Assembly: GCF_000686905.1 (NCBI RefSeq)
Contig: NZ_JMLW01000010.1
Location: 1 to 64,000, forward strand
Source of the DNA: Marinospirillum insulare DSM 21763
GTDB taxonomy: Bacteria; Pseudomonadota; Gammaproteobacteria; Pseudomonadales; Halomonadaceae
Reading direction: 5' to 3'
Length of the DNA stretch: 64,000 nt
The notes below the pieces were generated by a model that saw only the letters and a list, made by a program, of their open reading frames with translations, ran no database searches and had not been told where the DNA came from. Shown in pieces: positions 46,191-56,395 of the stretch (positions are counted from its first letter, which is position 1; each line of letters opens with the position of its first letter). A program made the position numbers and the translations under genes.

Positions 46191-49046
46191 ATGACCACCA
46201 AGCCAGAAGCTTCTCTCGATAAAACCTATCAGCCCACCGAAATTGAAAAGCGTTGGGCCAAAGAATGGGAAACTAAGGGTTATTTTCGTCCTTCCGGTCA
46301 GGGCGAAGCTTTTAGTATTATGATTCCGCCGCCTAACGTCACCGGCAGCCTACACATGGGCCATGCCTTCCAAGACTCCATAATGGATGCCTTAACCCGT
46401 TGGCAGCGGATGCAGCAAAAAAACACCTTATGGCAAGTGGGCACCGACCACGCAGGTATCGCCACTCAAATGCTGGTTGAGCGTAAAGTTGCTGCTGAAG
46501 AAGGCAAAACACGCCACGATTTAGGCCGTGAGAAATTTTTAGAAAAAGTTTGGGAATGGAAAGAAGAATCTGGCGGCAACATTACCAACCAGCTACGCCG
46601 CTTAGGTGCTTCCGTAGACTGGGAGCGCGAACGCTTCACTATGGATGATGGCTTTTATAAAGCCGTACAAGAAGTGTTTATTCGTTTATACGATGAAGGC
46701 CTAATTTACCGTGGCAAGCGCCTAGTCAACTGGGACCCTACCCTGCACACGGCCATTTCAGATTTAGAAGTTGAAAACAGAGAGCAACAGGGTAACTTCT
46801 GGCATTTCCGCTACCCGCTAGCCGATGGTGTTACCACTTCTGAAGGCAAAGATTATTTGGTAGTTGCCACAACCCGCCCTGAAACCTTGTTGGGTGATAC
46901 TTGCGTTGCGGTGAACCCTAAAGACGAACGCTACGCTTCAGTGATTGGCAAAGACATTATTCTACCCTTGGTGGGTCGCCGTATTCCGATTGTTGCTGAT
47001 GACCATGCGGAAATGGACAAGGGTTCAGGCTGTGTAAAAATCACCCCAGCGCATGACTTTAATGACTATCAGGTAGGCAAGCGTCATAACCAACCGCTGA
47101 TTAACGTACTTAGCCAAGATGCAGCCATTCTTAGCCAAGCTGAAATTTATAATTTAGACGGCAGTGTAAATACCACCCTTGATGCTAGCCTGCCAGAAGC
47201 TTTCCACGGCCTGGATAGATTTGTTGCGCGTAAAAATCTTGTTGCAGCCATGGACGAGCTTGGCCTCTTAGAAAAAGTTGAACAGGTTAACAACACCCTG
47301 CCCTATGGCGACCGTTCGGGCGTGGTGATTGAACCTCTGTTAACCGACCAGTGGTTTGTAAAAATTGCCCCCTTAGCCGAGCCTGCTATTCAAGCCGTTG
47401 AAAACGGCGATATTCAGTTTGTACCCAAGCAGTATGAAAATATGTACTTCGCTTGGATGCGTGATATTCAAGATTGGTGTATTTCGCGCCAGCTTTGGTG
47501 GGGGCATAGAGTTCCAGCTTGGTACGATGCTGAAGGTAATATTTATGTTGCAGCTTCTGAAGAAGAAGCCCGCACCAAGTACAGCTTAGATGCTTCACTT
47601 AAACTTGAACAAGATACCGATGTTTTAGACACTTGGTTCAGCTCAGGTTTATGGACCTTTGGAACGCAAGGCTGGCCTGAACAAACACCTGACTTAGAAA
47701 CTTATCACCCTAGCAGCGTATTGGTCACTGGCTTTGATATTATCTTCTTCTGGGTAGCACGCATGATTATGCTTACCCTGAAATTCACCGACCAAGTGCC
47801 ATTTAAAACCGTCTATGTCACCGGCTTAATTCGTGATGACAATGGTCAAAAAATGTCTAAGTCTAAAGGCAATGTTTTAGACCCCTTAGATATGATTGAC
47901 GGTATTCAACTGCCTGAACTGCTTGAAAAACGTACCAGCGGTTTAATGCAGCCGCAGCTAGCTGAAAAAATTGCGAAGCAAACCCAAAAAGCCTTTCCCG
48001 ATGGTATTACCGCTCACGGTACCGATGCTCTGCGCTTCACCCTATTAGCCATGGCAAGCACTGGCCGTGATATTAACTGGGATATGAAACGCCTAGAAGG
48101 CTACCGTAATTTCTGTAATAAAATTTGGAATGCGGCACGCTACGTACTTAGTAATACTGAGAATGATGACTGTGGTTTAGATGAAGCAGCAGAAATCGAG
48201 TTAACCCTAGCCGACCGCTGGATTATTTCTCGCCTGCAAGAAACTGAAAGCACCGTAACTCGCCATTTAGAAAACTACCGTTTTGACTTGGCTGCCAATG
48301 CTTTTTATGAATTTGTATGGCATGACTACTGCGACTGGTATTTAGAACTTTCTAAGCCAGTGCTTTGGGACGAAACTTCACCCGTAGCACGCTTGCGTGG
48401 CACACGCCGCACCTTGGTTAGAGTGCTAGAAACGCTATTGCGTTTAGGCCACCCCATGATTCCTTTTATTACTGAAGAAATTTGGCAAAGGGTTAAACCT
48501 TTAGCAGGTGTTGAGGGTGAATCCTTAATGCTAGCGACTTGGCCAATTGCGGATGAAACTAAAATTGATGCCGCAGCAGTTAGCGATATTGAATGGGTCA
48601 AAGGCGTTATTCTAGCCGTGCGTGAACTGCGAGCTAGCAACAATATTTCCCCAGCCATTGCCCTGCCAATTTTAATTAACAATGCCAGCGAAGAAGACCA
48701 ACGTCGTTTAGCCGATAACCGCATCTTCTTACAAAAACTGGCTAAGTTAGAAAGCATTGAACAAGTAACTGAACTGCCCATGAGTGCCATGCAACTGGTT
48801 GGTAAAATGGAAGTTCATCTACCCCTAGCAGGCTTTATCGACAAGGACGCTGAAATAGCTCGTTTAGATAAAGAACTAGCTAAGTTACAGCAAGAGATAG
48901 AACGCACCGAGAAAAAACTAAGTAACGAAGCTTTTGTAAGCAAAGCACCCGCAGCAGTGGTTGCTAAAGAACAAGAGAAGATAGATCAAGCCAAAGCAAC
49001 CGCTAGCAAGCTGAAGGAACAGCAAGAACAGCTTAAAAGCTTGTAA
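46191..49046 (+). CDS. valS: Valyl-tRNA synthetase
   Basis: Charges tRNA-Val. The class I signatures are [12 protein letters not shown] with HMGH at 55-58 and KMSKS at 554-558. An editing (CP1) domain between them carries [11 protein letters not shown]. The C-terminal anticodon domain is followed by a valine-specific coiled-coil arm (about residues 880-951, [17 protein letters not shown]). Length 951 equals that of E. coli. It follows the pepA-holC pair and ends in a strong terminator. Confidence 0.98.
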   Translation: MTTKPEASLDKTYQPTEIEKRWAKEWETKGYFRPSGQGEAFSIMIPPPNVTGSLHMGHAFQDSIMDALTRWQRMQQKNTLWQVGTDHAGIATQMLVERKVAAEEGKTRHDLGREKFLEKVWEWKEESGGNITNQLRRLGASVDWERERFTMDDGFYKAVQEVFIRLYDEGLIYRGKRLVNWDPTLHTAISDLEVENREQQGNFWHFRYPLADGVTTSEGKDYLVVATTRPETLLGDTCVAVNPKDERYASVIGKDIILPLVGRRIPIVADDHAEMDKGSGCVKITPAHDFNDYQVGKRHNQPLINVLSQDAAILSQAEIYNLDGSVNTTLDASLPEAFHGLDRFVARKNLVAAMDELGLLEKVEQVNNTLPYGDRSGVVIEPLLTDQWFVKIAPLAEPAIQAVENGDIQFVPKQYENMYFAWMRDIQDWCISRQLWWGHRVPAWYDAEGNIYVAASEEEARTKYSLDASLKLEQDTDVLDTWFSSGLWTFGTQGWPEQTPDLETYHPSSVLVTGFDIIFFWVARMIMLTLKFTDQVPFKTVYVTGLIRDDNGQKMSKSKGNVLDPLDMIDGIQLPELLEKRTSGLMQPQLAEKIAKQTQKAFPDGITAHGTDALRFTLLAMASTGRDINWDMKRLEGYRNFCNKIWNAARYVLSNTENDDCGLDEAAEIELTLADRWIISRLQETESTVTRHLENYRFDLAANAFYEFVWHDYCDWYLELSKPVLWDETSPVARLRGTRRTLVRVLETLLRLGHPMIPFITEEIWQRVKPLAGVEGESLMLATWPIADETKIDAAAVSDIEWVKGVILAVRELRASNNISPAIALPILINNASEEDQRRLADNRIFLQKLAKLESIEQVTELPMSAMQLVGKMEVHLPLAGFIDKDAEIARLDKELAKLQQEIERTEKKLSNEAFVSKAPAAVVAKEQEKIDQAKATASKLKEQQEQLKSL

Positions 49047-49070
49047 TGGTTAGACGTTAAATAAGCAACT

Positions 49071-49110
49071 AAAAACACCCAGCTGAGTTAACATTTAGCT
49101 GGGTGTTTTT
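49071..49110 (+). terminator. Rho-independent terminator of valS
   Basis: AAAAACACCCAGCT and AGCTGGGTGTTTTT form a 14-bp stem around a 12-base loop, with T residues continuing after it, starting 25 bases beyond the valS stop. It also shows that the longer reading frame of the next gene, from 49103, is unlikely. Confidence 0.95.
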
Positions 49111-49213
49111 TTATAAGCAACAATCCACTTTCATACACACCAAAGACTTGTTTCCAAAGGCAAACAATGAAACTATACATTCATTATTAAGCAAAAAACG
49201 AAGATATAGCTTT

Positions 49214-49516
49214 ATGAAAAAACGCTCAGCTGTAGTTTTTCCGAAAGATATTCGTATATTACAAACGCTTGGTGAGAATATCACCCTAGCCATGAAGCGC
49301 CGAAAAATCACCCAAGTAAAACTGGCTGAACGAACAGGCCTGTCTATACCAACTATTCGTAATATACTTAATGGCGAGCCTAGTGTTTCTATCGGTCACT
49401 ATGTAATGGTTCTATCCTCACTTAAATTAGTGGAAGACTTGGGCAAGGTTGCTTTAGATGATGAATTTGGCCGTAAACTACAAGATATAGAGCTACTAAA
49501 AAACCGTACCTTATGA
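49214..49516 (+). CDS. HipB-like antitoxin, XRE-family repressor
   Basis: A 100-residue protein with a Cro/C1-type helix-turn-helix: LAMKRRKITQVKLAERTGLSIPTIRNILNG in parts, where QVKLAERTGLS is the first helix pair and IPTIRNIL the recognition helix. The frame is open from 49103 but that part lies in the valS terminator, so ATG 49214 is chosen, with weak GAAG upstream. It overlaps hipA by four bases, the usual antitoxin-toxin order. It should neutralise HipA and repress its own operon. Confidence 0.82.
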   Translation: MKKRSAVVFPKDIRILQTLGENITLAMKRRKITQVKLAERTGLSIPTIRNILNGEPSVSIGHYVMVLSSLKLVEDLGKVALDDEFGRKLQDIELLKNRTL

Positions 49517-50757
49517 ATAAGACAATTTTAGTTTACGCTCATTGGGACTCAATGCCGCAACCTGAACAAGTTGGAAGACTAGAGGTTGATTTGGTGCGTG
49601 GTGCTGAAGCTTACCGTTTTACCTATGCAGAAAGTTGGCTTAGCTCACCATTTACAACTCAAATAGACCCTCAGCTACAGTTGTTTTCAGGTAATCAATT
49701 CAACGATGATCCTCGTAACTTCCGTGCTTTTTTAGATTCTTGCCCAGATCGTTGGGGACGCTTGTTAATGCAAAGGCGTGAAGCTGTATTAGCAAGGCAA
49801 GAGGAACGTCGCCTAGTAAAGCTAAATGAGTCAGATTATTTGCTGGGCGTTCACGACAGCCAGCGTATGGGTGGTTTACGTTTTAAGTCATCTGAAGATG
49901 GCGCTTTTCTAGATAATAGCGAGTATTTTACAGCACCGCCGCTTTCAAGCCTTCGAGAGTTAGAATATGCAGTTAATCAAATTGAAAAAAATACAGACCT
50001 AGATAATCCAGATTATATTAAGTGGTTATTTATGCTGGTTTCACCGGGTTCTTCTTTGGGTGGTGCTCGACCCAAAGCCAGTGTGGCTGATGGTGATAAT
50101 CTTTGGTTAGCAAAATTTCCTAGCCGTTATGATGACTATGATATAGGCGCTTGGGAATACCTAGCTTACTTAATGGCGTTAGATGCTGGTGTTCACATGG
50201 CACCGTGTCGCATTCAGCGATTCAATAACCCCCACCATACTTTTTTAACACAGCGTTTTGATCGTACTGGTAAAACAAGGCATCACTTTTCTTCAGCCAT
50301 GACTCAGCTAGGCTATTACGATGGCGATACAGGCGCTAGCTATCTTGAATTGGCTCAGTTTCTTATTGAACAAGGTGCCAATACCAAAGCGGACCTTGCT
50401 CAACTGTGGCGCAGAATAGTTTTTTATATGTTGGTGTTCAATAGTGATGACCATTTGCGTAACCATGGGTTTATACTTGCAGAAGGTTGTGCGGGCTGGT
50501 TGTTATCACCAGCATACGATATCAACATTAACCTTGGTGCCACAGGCTTACATCTTAATGTTGACGACAACTCAAATGAACTTAATTTAGATTTAGCCTT
50601 GGAGGTAGCAAGCTATTTTCAATTGTCAAATTCACAAGCAAAACAAATTCTATTAGAAGTAAAAGCTGTAACAAGTAAGTGGCAAGATTACGCCAAAAAA
50701 ATAGGCATTAACCGCTCAGACCAGCAAATGCTAGAAAACGTATTTGGATTTTTTTAA
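49513..50757 (+). CDS. HipA-like serine/threonine kinase toxin
   Basis: A full-length 414-residue HipA-family kinase. HipA of E. coli phosphorylates glutamyl-tRNA synthetase and causes persistence. Visible kinase parts: the Gly/Ser-rich loop SPGSSLGGARPK at 177-188, the catalytic D312 in NSDDHLRNHG at 310-319 and the metal-binding D336 in PAYDIN. The N-terminal HipA_N-type domain (DVDLVRG.. and FSGNQFNDDPRN region) is also present. All key residues look intact, so the toxin is probably active. It overlaps its antitoxin by four bases. The target is unknown. Confidence 0.87.
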   Translation: MNKTILVYAHWDSMPQPEQVGRLEVDLVRGAEAYRFTYAESWLSSPFTTQIDPQLQLFSGNQFNDDPRNFRAFLDSCPDRWGRLLMQRREAVLARQEERRLVKLNESDYLLGVHDSQRMGGLRFKSSEDGAFLDNSEYFTAPPLSSLRELEYAVNQIEKNTDLDNPDYIKWLFMLVSPGSSLGGARPKASVADGDNLWLAKFPSRYDDYDIGAWEYLAYLMALDAGVHMAPCRIQRFNNPHHTFLTQRFDRTGKTRHHFSSAMTQLGYYDGDTGASYLELAQFLIEQGANTKADLAQLWRRIVFYMLVFNSDDHLRNHGFILAEGCAGWLLSPAYDININLGATGLHLNVDDNSNELNLDLALEVASYFQLSNSQAKQILLEVKAVTSKWQDYAKKIGINRSDQQMLENVFGFF

Positions 50758-50822
50758 GCAAAAACTATCTAGAATAGCCTAGCATTACTTTGCGGCTCAA
50801 ACCTAAAGGCAACTTAGAATCC

Positions 50823-51437
50823 ATGATCGAAAAAAGTACCAACCAGCAGCACAGCTTATTAGAAGACGCTTTAGCCCTATTAACAGCCACCCCTTTGGTG
50901 GCCTTGGGGGTTACCTTTTATAGCCAAGCTGAATTATTAACTGGTAGCACTGCTGGTTTAGCATTTCTAATTAAATACCTAACTGAATGGGGTTTTGGAC
51001 CGGTATTTTTTGTGCTAAACCTTCCTTTCTACCTCTTAGCTTATTTACAAATGGGTTGGAAATTTACTCTACGTACTTTCTGTGCCGTTGGGCTAGTCTC
51101 AGTGTTTACAGAAACAACTCCCCTGTGGATTAGCATTGAAAGCATTAACCCAATTTATGCCGCTACTTTAGGTGGCATGTGCTTAGGCTTAGGAATGCTG
51201 CTGTTATTTCGCCACCGCGCCAGCTTAGGCGGCATCAATATTTTGGCGCTCTACCTGCAAGACCGCTTTAATATTCGTGCAGGAAAATTTCAGATGGGAG
51301 TAGACTTAGTCATAGTGATGCTAGCAATTATGGTACTGCCATTAGACAAGGTATTGCTTTCCATAACAGGTGCAGCGGTACTGAATATGATACTTACCCT
51401 TAATCACAAACAAGGGCGTTATCAGGGAATAAGTTAA
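50823..51437 (+). CDS. YitT-like (DUF161) membrane protein
   Basis: A 204-residue membrane protein with five or six predicted helices. GVTFYSQAELLTGSTAGLAFLIKYLT and then VFFVLNLPFYLLAY match the YitT/DUF161 opening, where a glycine-rich loop (TGSTAGLA) and an NLPFY helix are conserved. The function of the family is not known. The frame is open from a TTG at 50790, but ATG 50823 is preferred. It ends four bases into the convergent coiled-coil gene. Confidence 0.75.
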   Translation: MIEKSTNQQHSLLEDALALLTATPLVALGVTFYSQAELLTGSTAGLAFLIKYLTEWGFGPVFFVLNLPFYLLAYLQMGWKFTLRTFCAVGLVSVFTETTPLWISIESINPIYAATLGGMCLGLGMLLLFRHRASLGGINILALYLQDRFNIRAGKFQMGVDLVIVMLAIMVLPLDKVLLSITGAAVLNMILTLNHKQGRYQGIS

Positions 51438-52372
51438 ACACTAACATCAACAAAACTACCCAAGCCACCTATACCACCAAGACTCCCTATCCCAATACTT
51501 TCACCTAAGGCTTGGGCTAAATTGCCTTGCCCTAGCGAGTTATCTAAATCACCCAACTCACCTTCAATATCTTTAAATAATTCTCGCGTTTCTTCATCAT
51601 CGTCTTGGTGCTTTTCTTTAAGCAGAGCTAACACTTGCCTAACTAATTTTGCAGCTTCAGTAAGAATTTCGCGTAATACTTTATCGTCGATATCGTCATT
51701 AGGTTGCAGGCTAGTTAGCGGTGATGTGCTTGGACTAGGTTTATCCAGCTTAGATTCATCCTGTTTATCAACCTTCTCATTCTCTTCAGGTCTAGCTTCA
51801 GAATGAACTTGACGCTCAACTTCTTTGGCAAGTTTTTCAGCTTCCTTGGCATCGGCTGCAGCTGTATCTGGAGCATCGCTAGCATTTGGTTCACTAACAG
51901 AAGCTGCTGAACCAATGGATAGCTCTGAATTAACATCAACCTCTTCTTCGCTGCTTGAACCCTCATTGCCTTCGCCTGAGCTAAGCGACATAACCGGCAT
52001 ATTGGCTGAACCACCAGCAGAGTTACTTACACTCTTGCTGACCACATTAAGCTGTTTAGCAATTTGCTTGAGCTCTTGTGCTAGCGCCTTGTAATTGCCC
52101 GGTGGCAGTTTTTCCAGAATGGCTTTTAAAGTCTCTAAACGCTGCTTTAAAATAGCTGCCCGCTGACTTGCTAATTTTTTAGGTGAAGAGCTTTCTTTTA
52201 GTTCCTGCAGCTTGGTCAAAGCTGTTTTCATATCTGCCATTCTCTTCTTACGATGCTCGTCCAGAGGATTAGCTTTAAGTTGCTCATCCTGCACATCAAG
52301 AATTGTTTTATGAGTTTTAGCAGGCGCTTTTCCCTTGAAAGAAAAGGAAAGCAGATTGGGCTTAATTTCCAT
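51434..52372 (-). CDS. Acidic coiled-coil protein, putative flagellar-regulon member
   Basis: A 312-residue protein with no signal peptide and no recognised family. Residues 45-115 are helical (LEKLPPGNYKALAQELKQIAKQL, in parts), residues 125-235 form a Ser/Glu/Asp-rich disordered middle, residues 240-285 are helical again, and the tail is glycine-rich (IGSLGGIGGLGSF). It is divergent from a FlxA-like gene. A sigma-28-like promoter lies 38-64 bases upstream. This build suggests an exported or surface-linked flagellar accessory; that is inference only. Confidence 0.6.
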   Translation of the reverse strand: MEIKPNLLSFSFKGKAPAKTHKTILDVQDEQLKANPLDEHRKKRMADMKTALTKLQELKESSSPKKLASQRAAILKQRLETLKAILEKLPPGNYKALAQELKQIAKQLNVVSKSVSNSAGGSANMPVMSLSSGEGNEGSSSEEEVDVNSELSIGSAASVSEPNASDAPDTAAADAKEAEKLAKEVERQVHSEARPEENEKVDKQDESKLDKPSPSTSPLTSLQPNDDIDDKVLREILTEAAKLVRQVLALLKEKHQDDDEETRELFKDIEGELGDLDNSLGQGNLAQALGESIGIGSLGGIGGLGSFVDVSV

Positions 52373-52409
52373 GACTTGTCTTACTCCAATAATAGGTACT
52401 TACCTGACG

Positions 52410-52436
52410 TTATCGGTTATTGGAGTCGTTACTTGA
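52410..52436 (-). promoter_or_regulatory. Sigma-28 (FliA)-like promoter of the acidic coiled-coil gene
   Basis: On the minus strand TCAAGTAA, 11 bases, ACCGATAA matches the flagellar consensus TAAAGTTT-N11-GCCGATAA at 5 of 8 and 7 of 8 positions, with exact spacing. Its -10 is 38 bases before the ATG. A 10-bp inverted repeat, ACTCCAATAA (52383-52392) and TTATTGGAGT (52417-52426), flanks it. Confidence 0.65.
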
Positions 52437-52459
52437 GTTTTTGCTGATTAAGCCGATAG
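52433..52459 (+). promoter_or_regulatory. Sigma-28 (FliA)-like promoter of the FlxA-like gene
   Basis: TTGAGTTT, 11 bases, GCCGATAG matches the flagellar consensus TAAAGTTT-N11-GCCGATAA at 6 of 8 and 7 of 8 positions, with exact spacing. It ends 37 bases before the ATG. Its -35 overlaps that of the divergent promoter by four bases. Confidence 0.75.
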
Positions 52460-52496
52460 CTTAGGTAATCAATTATTAGCAGGGAGCATATATCAG

Positions 52497-52997
52497 ATGC
52501 CTTTAACTTTTTCTTCTGACTCACTTCGTTTAGCTAATTCTAAACAAGCTAACACCATTAAAGCACAGGCTGGCACTAGTACCACGATGACTAATGATTC
52601 TTTAACCAGGTCACGAGTAGCACCAGAAGATAGTGCAGCTAAAGAAAATAAGAGCATTTATCTTCACTTATCTGAAGAGGCTAAAAACAAGTCACGCCTT
52701 GAAAAAAAGAAGGAAGCGATAGATAAAAGTGATTTACCCACCAAAATTAAAGACTATTTGAAAAGAATTCATGAGTTAAAAGAAGAGTTGCGTAAACTGC
52801 AGCAAGAACTAAAAAAAGTGATGGCTAACAATAATATTTCAGAAGAACAAAAAGATTTGCAGGCTGATCAGCTACAAAAACAGATAAATGCTTTGAACAA
52901 CGCTCTGGTTTCTACACTTAATGCTTTAGAAAAAGATTTAAAAGAAGAACCCTTAACTCAAGAACAAGCAGCAACTTTTGCTGAGCTGCTGCTTTAG
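52497..52997 (+). CDS. FlxA-like coiled-coil protein
   Basis: A 166-residue helical protein. The last 100 residues form a coiled coil: KRIHELKEELRKLQQELKKV, a loop NNISEEQKDLQADQ, then LQKQINALNNALVSTLNALEK, in parts. A helix, an S-x-EEK loop and a second Q/L-rich helix is the layout of the FlxA-like family; E. coli flxA is a sigma-28-dependent flagellar gene of unknown function. AGGGAG ten bases before ATG 52497 supports the start. It is divergent from an acidic coiled-coil gene and converges on ligA seven bases away. Confidence 0.72.
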   Translation: MPLTFSSDSLRLANSKQANTIKAQAGTSTTMTNDSLTRSRVAPEDSAAKENKSIYLHLSEEAKNKSRLEKKKEAIDKSDLPTKIKDYLKRIHELKEELRKLQQELKKVMANNNISEEQKDLQADQLQKQINALNNALVSTLNALEKDLKEEPLTQEQAATFAELLL

Positions 52998-53004
52998 CTA
53001 GTAG

Positions 53005-55086
<2,082 letters not shown>

Positions 55087-55110
55087 TTAGATTGAGTCAT
55101 GGTCTAGGGG

Positions 55111-56325
55111 TTAGCTGCCTGCTCGCTTGGCTTTTTTGGCATTCACGCGCTTTTGGTACTCAAAGTCTTTAATGGTTTGGCGATAATGCTCTATGGTTTG
55201 TTGGGTTAAATTACTGCGTTGCTCATCTTGCAGTTCTGCACCCCAGCTTTCTTCCATTACCTTAGCCGTGGCTAGCATACGTTCAAATACAGCCATAGGT
55301 TGAGGTGTGTTGGGTAAAGGCATAACCAAAACTATACCAGTGGTTAAAAATTCTTCTGTTGTGTTAGGGTCAAAGTTGCCTGGAGAGAACATATTCACCA
55401 AAGAATAACCCAGAAACGACTGTGCATCCTGCTCTTCAACATAATGGTAGAAACCTGACTCGCTCAGCTTCATACCTATTTTGTCCATTAAATAACGTAG
55501 ATGACTACCTACAATGGCTTTGTCTTCTGGTGCGTTCACGTTAATGGTTAAGAATTTTTCTGAACCACCCCAGGCACTTTTTTCTAGACTTGTTAATAAT
55601 GCAGTTCGCAAATTTTGCTCTTTTTCTTCTGGGTCAATTTCAGCCACTGTTTCTGGCTGCTCTTTAGCTTTTTCTGTGGCTTCTTTTGGTGGCTGCTTAA
55701 TTTTAGGATGCTCTAACTCTACTAGATCATCAAGATTATCATTTTCTTCAAATCTTGCTTGCTCTTGTTTTTGCTTAGCCAGGTCAATTTTTTGCTCTTT
55801 TAATTGTTGCAGTTCTTTTTGCTGAAGTTCCATTGAACTACGCGACGCTTCTGCAAAGGTAGGGTCAACAGAGAATTTACGGCGCATTTTGTCCCAGGCA
55901 AGCTCTTCTTCCTCTTCACTTCTATAAGTTTTAGGCTTTATGCTAGTCGGTTCATCAACTATAGGGCCCTTTTCAGTTATAGCTGCTTTAGGCTGCTCAT
56001 CCAGTTCACTGGCTTGGGTTGTATTTAGCTGGCTGTTTTCTTCGGGTAGTTGCTGCTTGTTACGCAGCACGGGAATAGGGTCATCATCAAAGATATCTAT
56101 ATCATCAAATAAAGGGTCTAAACCTTTTTGTGATGCTGGTTTTTTACCATCAACATTTAGGGTAGGTAACTCTCGGGCTAATTGAGCGCGTCGTTCTATT
56201 TCTTCTGGGTCTTCGTAGTCGTCTTTTTCTCGGCGTGCAGCAGCTCGCTTACGACGTATCGCATCAATAAGCACTAGTATAAAAACAGCTGCACCTAGCA
56301 GCATTAAACCTTCTTGCAGACCCAT
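55111..56325 (-). CDS. zipA: Cell division protein ZipA
   Basis: Anchors FtsZ to the inner membrane in the divisome. The N-terminal membrane helix is GLMLLGAAVFILVLIDAI, followed by a basic patch (RRKRAAARREK), a long charged linker to about residue 255 rich in E, K, P and Q, and a C-terminal FtsZ-binding domain (about 258-390; the FLTINVNAP and GFYHYVEEQD strands). The frame is open from 56367, but AAGGG before ATG 56325 decides the start, giving 404 residues. It sits between smc and ligA, a conserved order. Confidence 0.93.
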   Translation of the reverse strand: MGLQEGLMLLGAAVFILVLIDAIRRKRAAARREKDDYEDPEEIERRAQLARELPTLNVDGKKPASQKGLDPLFDDIDIFDDDPIPVLRNKQQLPEENSQLNTTQASELDEQPKAAITEKGPIVDEPTSIKPKTYRSEEEEELAWDKMRRKFSVDPTFAEASRSSMELQQKELQQLKEQKIDLAKQKQEQARFEENDNLDDLVELEHPKIKQPPKEATEKAKEQPETVAEIDPEEKEQNLRTALLTSLEKSAWGGSEKFLTINVNAPEDKAIVGSHLRYLMDKIGMKLSESGFYHYVEEQDAQSFLGYSLVNMFSPGNFDPNTTEEFLTTGIVLVMPLPNTPQPMAVFERMLATAKVMEESWGAELQDEQRSNLTQQTIEHYRQTIKDFEYQKRVNAKKAKRAGS

Positions 56326-56395
56326 ATAACCCTTGCCTTTGAACCATAAAACCGAGGAGCTTACCAATATTTGCTATTGGTGACATTAAAATGAC

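Noticed and set aside
48326-48790. A 154-residue open frame antisense to valS
   Set aside because: valS is intact with all motifs on the plus strand, and the antisense product is serine-rich with no recognisable domain.
49103-49213. Longer N-terminus for the HipB-like gene
   Set aside because: It begins at a GTG inside the valS terminator and the added residues have no fold; ATG 49214 fits the family length.
52383-52426. RNA hairpin from ACTCCAATAA and TTATTGGAGT
   Set aside because: Given the predicted sigma-28 starts, neither transcript would contain both arms, so it cannot fold as RNA; a DNA operator is the only reading left.
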